From positions 1 to 5,049 of the forward strand of contig JABDJZ010000076.1 of NCBI GenBank assembly GCA_013003255.1: a stretch of 5,049 bases of DNA, in the 5' to 3' direction. A model generated the notes under the pieces. The model had not been told where the DNA came from and did no database searches. It saw only the letters and a program-made list of their open reading frames with translations. Both the position numbers and the translations under genes were made by a program. This DNA comes from Rhodothermales bacterium. GTDB taxonomy: Bacteria; Bacteroidota; Rhodothermia; Rhodothermales; UBA10348. The first letter of the stretch is position 1. Every line of letters begins with the position of its first letter. This document shows positions 1 through 5,049 of this stretch, piece by piece.

Positions 1-396
1 GCGGGGGTCGGGAAAGATGAGCGCACCCACCTGGCTGGTAATGGGCAGGTGGAGGTACTGGACCGTGTCGAGGCCAACCACGTCATCTGAGTCAAAGCTC
101 TCGATGAGCAGCCGGTTTATTCCGGGCTGCAGTTCCACCGGGATACTCCACGTATCTCCGGTACCGGCCTGGAAATCCATGCCACCAAGCGTCAGTCGCT
201 GCACATCCCGGAAGGACGTGGCGGTAACCACCAGGTTGATATTGGCGTCCTCCTGAACTTCTCGGGTGTCCGGCGAGACCACCGAGACCTCGGGGACGGA
301 CTGCTCTACAAAGGGGCGGTCACACCCCGGAAGAAGAAGCAGTCCGATCAGGGCCACGAGGAAGCCCGTTCCGATGAACCGTCGGAGGCGGGCCAT
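1..396 (-). CDS. Predicted lipoprotein with Ig-like domain (C-terminus beyond left edge)
   Basis: 132 codons are visible, open to the left edge, so the C-terminus is missing. From the ATG at 396 the protein starts with a basic n-region (MARLRR), a hydrophobic stretch, and a lipobox ending LLPGC with the lipidation cysteine at residue 25, so it is predicted to be exported and lipid-anchored. Residues about 35-115 look like a beta-sandwich Ig-like domain of the kind attached to extracellular enzymes and adhesins: a VSVVSPD strand, alternating hydrophobic strands, then a VELQPGINRLLIES segment followed by an acidic turn. What follows from about residue 120 is unknown, so the function cannot be given. 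An in-frame ATG at 429 would add 11 residues before the signal peptide; I prefer 396 because it gives a normal signal peptide. Neither start has a Shine-Dalgarno sequence. It lies on the same strand as truA, 479 bases downstream of it. Confidence 0.72.
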   Translation of the reverse strand, partial: MARLRRFIGTGFLVALIGLLLLPGCDRPFVEQSVPEVSVVSPDTREVQEDANINLVVTATSFRDVQRLTLGGMDFQAGTGDTWSIPVELQPGINRLLIESFDSDDVVGLDTVQYLHLPITSQVGALIFPDPR

Positions 397-875
397 TGGG
401 CGGGATTGCAAGGAGGGTCCAGGCTGCATGACAAAGCGGGGCTGTTGGAAAACGATTCCGGAGGGGAAGCGCGCTGACCGACTCCCGGAAAGTACTGCCA
501 CGCAGGGGGCGGCGACAGATCCTAATGGTGAGCGTTCCCTCCAGAGGGGGGCAGCCGCCAGCAGGATCTTCCGAACCTACGGGAAACTCCCTGCCCAACG
601 CGGCAGAAATCTCCTGCGCGTACCGGGGACGGCATCGTCCGCCGAATCAGGGACGTGAACCGGAGCGAGGCAACTCCTTCCCCGGCAATCTGAGGGAGCA
701 TGAGCCAGCCCCGGGGTGTCGGTTTGCGGCGGCAATAAATGCACGACCGCGCAGGCGGTCTGGCTGGGCCTGATTGAGGGACGTCTACCGGATCCCGGCT
801 GGGGCGGAATGAACGACCTCCGCGGCCGGACCGACCTCGCCAGGTCCGTGGAACGACGGCGCGCCGGTGCCCCGG
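397..875. other. Intergenic region without a credible gene
   Basis: These 479 bases separate the truA stop from the start of the lipoprotein gene, both on the minus strand. Open frames here on either strand translate to Arg/Ser/Gly/Pro-rich sequence with no recognisable motif, as expected of non-coding GC-rich DNA. Visible structure: a perfect six-pair hairpin at 745-760, a five-pair hairpin with a GCAT loop at 627-640, and an imperfect two-stage hairpin at 561-594 (outer GCAGG/CCTGC, inner TTCC/GGAA). I find no tRNA, tmRNA or SRP RNA signature. The region probably holds the truA 3' end and the promoter and leader of the lipoprotein gene, but no promoter can be named with confidence. Confidence 0.6.
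745..760 (-). terminator. Hairpin downstream of truA, possible terminator
   Basis: GACCGC and GCGGTC form a perfect six-pair GC-rich stem around a four-base loop, about 115 bases past the truA stop. On the minus strand the stem is followed by GTGCATTTATTG, which is T-rich but not a true T-tract. It could end truA transcription weakly or be a chance structure in GC-rich DNA. The plus-strand side has no T-tract at all. Confidence 0.28.
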
Positions 876-1628
876 CTACGCGCCCTTGGAGCCGGGATAA
901 TCCACGCGGGCCAGCACAAGTCCACGAGCCGGGGCCGCGGGTCCGGCCTCGCGCCGATCCCGCGACTCGAGGATTCTCTCAAGGTCATCGGCCGGCCTTC
1001 GACCGGAACCGATTTCCAGCAGGGTGCCCACCATGGCGCGGACCATGCCGTGCAGAAACCGGTCTGCCGAGACCCGAAACCGCCACTGTCCCGGCTGGGA
1101 CTCTTCCTCCCAGGCTGCCTGAGAAACGGCACACACCCGATTGGTGGTTTCCGCCTGTGTCCGGCAGAAAGCCGAGAAGTCCGCGGTTCGGACCAGGCGG
1201 GAGGCGGCTCGGTTCATGTGCTCCCAATCAGGAGCCGGACGAAGATGGAGGCGCGTGCTCCGACCAATGGCCACGGGGTGCTCCGAAACGTGATAGTGAT
1301 ACGTGCGGAGCACGGCGTCAAATCGGGCGTGAAACGACTCGTCGGCGGGAGCAACATCGCGGACGGCCACAGATCGGGGGAGAATCCCATTGAGCTGTCC
1401 CGCCAGGCGGACCGGGTCCGTCGATGGGGGCACGTCAAAGTGAACCACCTGTCCGATTGCGTGTACCCCTGCATCCGTCCGACCGGAGCCAACCACGGGA
1501 GTCGGTGTCCGCAGGGCTGTTGCAAGCGCCTGTTCCAGCGACTCCTGAATGGTGGGCACCCCGGCTTGGGTTTGCCACCCGTGCCAGCCGGTACCATCAT
1601 ATTCCACCGTGGCCTTGAAGCGCGGCAT
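876..1628 (-). CDS. truA: tRNA pseudouridine(38-40) synthase TruA
   Basis: Cytoplasmic enzyme that isomerises uridines 38, 39 and 40 in the anticodon stem-loop of many tRNAs to pseudouridine; it needs no cofactor in this family. The 250-residue product has the usual TruA length. The N-terminus fits the family (FKATVEYDGTGWHGWQ, residues 4-19). The catalytic motif GSGRTDAGVHA is intact, with the nucleophilic aspartate at residue 52. The FHARFDAVLRTYHY block holds the conserved tyrosine at 110, ADFSAFC lies at 149-155, and the C-terminal RFLHGMVRAMVGTLLE motif starts at 190. The ATG at 1628 was chosen because family homology begins right there; the same frame stays open to 1820, but that extension is antisense to aroK and unlike TruA. 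No clear ribosome binding site. Its start faces that of aroK nine bases away, so its promoter must lie inside aroK. No sign of damage. Confidence 0.96.
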   Translation of the reverse strand: MPRFKATVEYDGTGWHGWQTQAGVPTIQESLEQALATALRTPTPVVGSGRTDAGVHAIGQVVHFDVPPSTDPVRLAGQLNGILPRSVAVRDVAPADESFHARFDAVLRTYHYHVSEHPVAIGRSTRLHLRPAPDWEHMNRAASRLVRTADFSAFCRTQAETTNRVCAVSQAAWEEESQPGQWRFRVSADRFLHGMVRAMVGTLLEIGSGRRPADDLERILESRDRREAGPAAPARGLVLARVDYPGSKGA

Positions 1629-1637
1629 TACACTCGA

Positions 1638-2207
1638 TTGATCAGGAGAACGCCCCATACGCACATCGTGCTGACCGGTTTTATGGGAAGCGGAAAGTCC
1701 AAGCTGGGGCCCATCCTGGCCCGTCGCTCGGGCCGGCCATTCAGGGACCTGGATGCGACGATTGAAGAGTCCGAGCACGCTTCCATCCAGGAGATCTTCA
1801 GCCGGTTCGGCGAGCCACACTTCCGGGAGGTGGAAAGACGCGAGTTGGGCCTACTGCTGGACAGCCCCGAGCCGGCCGTAATCTCCCTCGGGGGTGGGGC
1901 GTTCATCCCGGATGAAAACCGCACACTGGTCGCTGCGGCCGGTTTCAGCGTATGGCTCGACGTGCCTACGGGAATTCTGGCGTCCAGGCTTTCGAGGAAG
2001 GCGCATCGGCCCCTGCTCCTTGCTGAGGACGGGACCATGCCTCAGGGCGATGCCCTGCGCGAGAAGGTCGAACGGTTGCTTGAGGCTCGTCGCCCTGCCT
2101 ACGGCAAGGCTGATCTCACATTCGAAGTTCGTGGATCGGAAACGCCCCACGCCAACGCGCGGCGCCTGCACCACGAGTTGGCCGAGCGGGGATTGGTGCC
2201 GGCGTGA
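1638..2207 (+). CDS. aroK: Shikimate kinase
   Basis: Cytoplasmic kinase that phosphorylates shikimate at the 3-hydroxyl using ATP, the fifth step of the chorismate (aromatic amino acid) pathway. The 189-residue product shows the full set of family motifs: P-loop GFMGSGKS at 14-21, the DxD pair at 37 and 39 (metal and shikimate), FRxxE with the substrate arginine at 63, the GGG loop at 85-87, the lid arginine at 124 in RPLL, and RRPAY near 151-155 for the adenine side. The start is uncertain: no ATG or GTG fits between the truA start and the P-loop strand except a GTG at 1668 that would cut into that strand, so the TTG at 1638 is the best choice and gives a nine-residue lead-in. No good ribosome binding site precedes it. 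The symbol could equally be aroL, since the isozymes cannot be told apart here. The stop overlaps the recQ GTG by four bases, suggesting coupled translation. Confidence 0.93.
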   Translation: MIRRTPHTHIVLTGFMGSGKSKLGPILARRSGRPFRDLDATIEESEHASIQEIFSRFGEPHFREVERRELGLLLDSPEPAVISLGGGAFIPDENRTLVAAAGFSVWLDVPTGILASRLSRKAHRPLLLAEDGTMPQGDALREKVERLLEARRPAYGKADLTFEVRGSETPHANARRLHHELAERGLVPA

Positions 2208-3945
2208 CGGGGCAGACGGCCGGAGCTACCGATGCCTTCGTCACGGAGGCCGCCCAGCTGTTGGACAAGCACTGGGGGTATTCGTCGTTTCGCCCCGGGC
2301 AGTTCGACGTTATCCAAGATGTATGTGAGGGGCGCGATGCCCTGGCCGTGATGCCGACGGGAGCAGGGAAGTCTCTTTGCTACGCGTTACCGGCACTGAT
2401 TACGGAAGGGACGACACTGGTGGTTTCTCCGCTTCTGGCCCTGATGGCCGACCAGTTGGACGTACTGAGGAAACGCGGCCTGAAGGTCGAGCAGCTAGCC
2501 GGGAGCATGTCGCATCGTCAGCGGGAGCACGCATGGAGCAGGCTGGAGCACAGTAATGTGCACGTGTTGTTCGTTTCCCCGGAAACTCTGGGTGGCGAGG
2601 TGTTTCAGGCGCGGGCGCAGCGGTTAAACATTTCGCGGGTTGCCGTGGATGAGGCGCACTGCATCAGCGAATGGGGCCATGATTTTCGGCCCGCCTACCG
2701 GTCAATTCGACAGGCCCTGGATGCGGGATTCGGCCAAGCCCCGCCCATGCTGGCGGTCACGGCAACAGCCCCACCGCGCGTACGGAAGGATATTTCCGCG
2801 CAGCTGGGACTGCGGGAGCCACGCACCCATGTCTGGCCAATAGACCGGCCGAACATCACGTGGACGGTTCGACCCGGATCGATCTTCTGGGCGGAGCACG
2901 GGATCTCCTCACGGCCCATGAGGGGGCGGCCATCCTGTACGCCGGGACACGCGCCAACTCGGAGTCCTGGGCCAGGCGCCTGCGGGACCACGGGATCAGC
3001 GCACGGGCCTATCATGCGGGTCTGCAGCGGGATGTGCGTTCTGCGGCGCAGGAAGAGTGGATGCGTGGCAGGGTCCGCGTGATGGCGGCTACTTCCGCCT
3101 TCGGGATGGGGATTGACAAGCCCGACGTGCGCCTGGTGATGCACACCATGCTCCCAGGCAGTCTGGAGGCGTACTACCAGGAGGCCGGTCGCGCTGGAAG
3201 AGATGGCAGGGAGTCCACTGCGTGCCTGCTGGTATCCCCTTCCGAGGATGAGCGAATCCAGAACTGGGCGGTTCAGCGGTACCCGGACCGTCAAACGCTC
3301 AAACGTGTGTACGAGGTGGTCTGTGATCTGGGCGGACTCGCGGTGGGCAGTGAGTCTGTTGTGCCGTTGCCGGTGGATGCCGGACGCGTTGCAGAGCTTG
3401 CAGGCTGTGCGGAAAGGGAGGTGGAGGCTGCGGCGGCTCAGCTGCAGACGGCGGGATTGTGGACGCTCCGGGAATCGGGTGGCGACGTGATTCGCATTAC
3501 GCCCGGACCGGATCATGCTGCGCTCCAGGTTGCCGTGGCGGGCGCTGCCCGTGGTCATCCCGTTGAGGTACTCGGAAACGCGGTTCTTCGCATTGATGGA
3601 TTCCGGCCCGAGCGATTCGAAGTGTCAGTCTCGGAGTTGGCGCGCGCCTCGGGACTCCCCGAGACCCGTGTTCTGGAGGGGCTTCGCTTCTTTGTGGACC
3701 GGCACCTGATTGAGCGGGCCGAGACCGGGCGAATCCTCGAAGTCAGCCTGATCGGGGCGCGTCAACGCCGACCCGACGTGGCCGCCGTTGTGGCAGACCG
3801 ACTCCGCAAGCGGGCCGTGGCGCGTGGCGAGGACATGATTGCCTATACTCGAACGCGGGGATGCCGCCGCCGCATCCTGCTCAACTACTTCGGCGAGGAT
3901 CCGCCGCAGCGCTGCGGGAACTGCGACAACTGCATCGGGGAGTAA
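2204..3945 (+). pseudogene. recQ: RecQ-family ATP-dependent DNA helicase, interrupted by a frameshift
   Basis: RecQ helicases are 3'-to-5' DNA unwinding enzymes of recombination and replication-fork repair. The frame from GTG 2204 carries FRPGQ (residues 29-33), Walker A MPTGAGKS (50-57), SPLLALMADQ, DEAH (149-152) with the RecQ-specific CISEWGHDFRP loop, and AVTATAP (184-190). Unshifted it stops at 3082 after 292 residues, before the second helicase lobe. The rest continues one frame back: AILYAGT, AYHAGL, ATSAFGMGIDKPDV, YYQEAGRAGRDG, two segments resembling winged helices, and a four-cysteine zinc motif (C-x16-C-x2-C-x2-C) ending three residues before the TAA. Restoring one base near 2870-2884 gives about 580 residues with normal spacing across the junction. 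There is no HRDC domain and the zinc motif is terminal, as in short Bacteroidota RecQ proteins. Both halves look well conserved, so this is either a sequencing or assembly error or a very recent lesion; the family call is much firmer than the pseudogene call. The GTG overlaps the aroK stop. Confidence 0.88.
2870..2884 (+). other. Frameshift position in recQ
   Basis: Upstream, the frame of GTG 2204 reads the family segment DRPNITWTVRP. Downstream, the frame one base back reads DLLGGARDLLTAHEG followed by AILYAGT. Family-like sequence changes frame between about 2870 and 2884. The change matches loss of one base (or gain of two). With one base restored, about 25 residues separate RPN from AILYA, close to the 26 I count in E. 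coli RecQ from memory, so little or nothing else seems lost. No homopolymer longer than three bases and no X-XXY-YYZ slippery heptamer is present. Confidence 0.82.
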
Positions 3946-3978
3946 GGCGCGCGCCACACTGCGCGGCCGCCACCACGC

Positions 3979-3995
3979 CACGGAAACCCGCCGTG
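3979..3995. terminator. Weak hairpin between converging recQ and DUF4296 genes
   Basis: The 52-base gap between the two converging stops holds CACGG and CCGTG, which can pair around a seven-base loop. A ten-base GC palindrome (GGCGCGCGCC) directly follows the recQ stop at 3946-3955. Either might help end transcription from one or both sides, but neither strand has a T-tract, so this is a guess from position more than from sequence. Confidence 0.18.
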
Positions 3996-3997
3996 CC

Positions 3998-4297
3998 CTA
4001 CTGCATGCTCCGCGCCGCGTTCAGCCGGTCCAGCACCGAGTCATACAGCCGAGTGAGTTCCTGCGGATAGTCCAAAAGTCCGTCCATGGCCAACTCAAAC
4101 GTGGTTGAATCCAGTCCGTGGTACGCCAGAACGGAATCGCGCAGGCCGATGGCCTGGTCGGGTAGCCGCGCCCGGGCATCAGCCAGATGCAGGTCCGCAA
4201 GCACAACGATCATCGTGGAGTCGGGCACAACGATTTCGCGTTCCTCCTCCTGCACGCATCCGGTGAGGAGCAGGGCGATGAAGAGGACGCGGCGCAT
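3998..4297 (-). CDS. DUF4296-type lipoprotein
   Basis: A 99-residue protein with a very short lipoprotein signal peptide (MRRVLFIALLLTGC), lipidation cysteine at residue 14, followed by an acidic stretch (QEEERE). The remainder resembles DUF4296, a small family of Bacteroidota lipoproteins of unknown function: a VPDSTMIVVLADLHLADA segment at 24-41, then a DSVLAYHGLDSTTFELAMD block and a terminal YPQELTRLYDSVLDRL block, all probably helical. The length is normal for the family. I chose ATG 4297 over the adjoining TTG at 4300 because it gives the standard signal peptide. The stop of the DUF4837-type gene lies four bases ahead of the ATG, so the two are almost certainly co-transcribed, and translation may be coupled. 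No strong ribosome binding site. The family assignment is from memory of its pattern; molecular function is unknown. Confidence 0.85.
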   Translation of the reverse strand: MRRVLFIALLLTGCVQEEEREIVVPDSTMIVVLADLHLADARARLPDQAIGLRDSVLAYHGLDSTTFELAMDGLLDYPQELTRLYDSVLDRLNAARSMQ

Positions 4298-4301
4298 CAA
4301 C

Positions 4302-5049
4302 CTATTCGGCCGGCTCGACGGGCTCCCTGGTCTCTTCGGCCGTACGGAACGTGTGTGCGATCACCTCCATCTGCCGAAGGAACTCGCGCTTCTCGTAGCC
4401 GGGGGCGAAGACCATCCCATCCATCACGTAGGTGCGTCCGGAATCCTCGTCGTAAAAGGCATAGAGCACAAAGGGCCCGCCCATCCCATACTGGATCTGC
4501 CGGCCGTCCTCGTAGCCCACCATGTGCCAGAGGCCACGGATCTCGTAGCCAAAGCGACCCAGGAAGTCCACATTCTCGGATTCCAGGGGCCGGCGCTGAT
4601 CTACCTCCACGTGCCCACCCATGTTGCCCTGCACATAGGCGGTGGTGAGTCGGTCCCGGACGGCCACGGCCCACTCCGGGTCGAGGTCGGCCGGGCTGAG
4701 TTCATCGGTGTACCAGACAAAGAAGCTGCGCCACGAGTCGCTGCTGACCAGCCTTCTCATCCAAACAAAGTTGGTGGTGTCGCTGGCGATCACATAGTCG
4801 TGCTGGACACTCACGGCGAAGTCATGCGTCTCCATGAGCCGGTCTTCGACTTCGAACTGGCGTCCCTTCTCGAACATCTCCCGACCCAGCCTCTGGCGGG
4901 TGATGGTGTTGAAGTTGTACCGGATGCCCTCGGCGTTATTCCGCACAGCCTGGGCGATGCTTTCCGCATCTCGACCAATGAGGTAGTACACCTGTTGAGC
5001 CTGGGCAAACTCGTCGCGCCGGCCCACAACGGCCACGGTGCCATTATCC
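4302..5049 (-). CDS. DUF4837-type protein (N-terminus beyond right edge)
   Basis: 248 residues are visible; the frame is open to the right edge, so the real start and any signal peptide are missing. An in-frame GTG at 5036 should not be taken as the start, because coding-like sequence (NGT) continues before it. The protein resembles DUF4837, a Bacteroidota family of predicted envelope lipoproteins of unknown function. Supporting traits are the VVVG-like opening strand, an aromatic-rich middle (NFVWMRRL, SFFVWYTDEL), and the conserved C-terminal third with YEIRGLWHMVG, GGPFVLYAFYDEDSGRTYV, DGMVFAPGYEKREFLRQME and a final HTF. The acidic tail after HTF (AEETREPVEPAE) is probably disordered. No enzyme motif is evident. 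It precedes the DUF4296 lipoprotein gene by four bases, and the pair may act together at the cell envelope, which is inference from adjacency only. Confidence 0.8.
   Translation of the reverse strand, partial: DNGTVAVVGRRDEFAQAQQVYYLIGRDAESIAQAVRNNAEGIRYNFNTITRQRLGREMFEKGRQFEVEDRLMETHDFAVSVQHDYVIASDTTNFVWMRRLVSSDSWRSFFVWYTDELSPADLDPEWAVAVRDRLTTAYVQGNMGGHVEVDQRRPLESENVDFLGRFGYEIRGLWHMVGYEDGRQIQYGMGGPFVLYAFYDEDSGRTYVMDGMVFAPGYEKREFLRQMEVIAHTFRTAEETREPVEPAE

Noticed and set aside
572..579. Minus-strand TAGGTTCG, close to the Bacteroidota -7 box TAnnTTTG, with TTG 16 bases upstream
   Set aside because: The box has a mismatch and the spacing is shorter than usual, and it would imply a leader of about 170 bases. 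Too weak to list as a promoter.
428..658. Plus-strand open frame from an ATG preceded by AAGGAGGG at 410-417
   Set aside because: The ribosome-binding-like motif is well formed, but the translation is Arg/Ser/Thr/Gly-rich with no hydrophobic core or motif. The motif sits just upstream of the lipoprotein gene on the opposite strand, and the frame continues an antisense frame that opens at 266. Most likely chance.
1572..1603. TTGCCA and CATATT as a sigma-70-like promoter for aroK
   Set aside because: The spacer is 20 bases and the -10 element matches at only four of six positions; expected by chance.
867..1637. Upstream extension of the aroK frame by about 257 codons
   Set aside because: It is antisense to truA throughout and its translation resembles nothing; TruA conservation explains why the DNA lacks stops there.
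1629..1820. N-terminal extension of truA by 64 codons
   Set aside because: TruA proteins begin at the residue equivalent to the ATG at 1628, and the extension is antisense to the aroK P-loop region.
2867..2876. GGTTCGACCC resembles the T-arm of a tRNA
   Set aside because: It lies inside recQ and there is no matching acceptor, D-arm or anticodon structure around it.
2870..2884. Programmed -1 ribosomal frameshift in recQ
   Set aside because: The direction is right, but no slippery heptamer is present and no stable downstream stem or pseudoknot is obvious. RecQ is not known to need recoding.
2695..3558. 287-codon minus-strand open frame inside recQ
   Set aside because: It is antisense to strongly conserved helicase motifs and its product has no family character; high GC content makes long shadow frames common.
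1..5049. Mobile element, CRISPR array or defence system
   Set aside because: No repeat array, terminal inverted repeat, transposase, integrase or attachment-like direct repeat is visible, and the intact genes fit core chromosomal functions or lineage-typical lipoproteins.

Overview
This is a chromosomal housekeeping stretch, probably from a high-GC member of the Bacteroidota / Rhodothermota group. Three things suggest this. Two adjacent genes encode proteins that look like DUF4296 and DUF4837, lipoprotein families typical of that group. The RecQ helicase has the short Bacteroidota-type layout, with its zinc-binding cysteines at the very C-terminus. None of the starts I can place has a convincing Shine-Dalgarno sequence. 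The assignment rests on protein resemblance read by eye, not on a search.

Layout from left to right: (1) 1-396, minus strand: the N-terminal 132 codons of a lipoprotein with an Ig-like domain, running off the left edge. (2) 397-875: 479 bases with no credible gene, holding a strong short hairpin and a weaker compound one. (3) 876-1628, minus: truA, tRNA pseudouridine synthase, complete. (4) 1638-2207, plus: aroK, shikimate kinase, complete; its start lies only nine bases from that of truA, facing away. (5) 2204-3945, plus: recQ, overlapping the aroK stop by four bases. It is split by a frameshift near 2870-2884, and both halves are otherwise intact and carry the conserved helicase motifs. (6) 3946-3997: a 52-base gap between converging genes. 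(7) 3998-4297, minus: a 99-residue DUF4296-type lipoprotein. (8) 4302-5049, minus: a DUF4837-type protein whose N-terminus lies beyond the right edge; it is transcribed just ahead of the DUF4296 gene.

Three transcription units are likely: aroK-recQ (plus), DUF4837-DUF4296 (minus), and truA (minus), with the left lipoprotein gene either downstream of truA or separate. The products belong to unrelated processes: tRNA modification, aromatic amino acid synthesis, DNA repair and envelope lipoproteins. I see no mobile element, CRISPR array, RNA gene or defence cassette. I found no credible undescribed system. The most notable points are the recQ frameshift, the nearly abutting truA/aroK starts, and the paired lineage-specific lipoprotein genes of unknown function.
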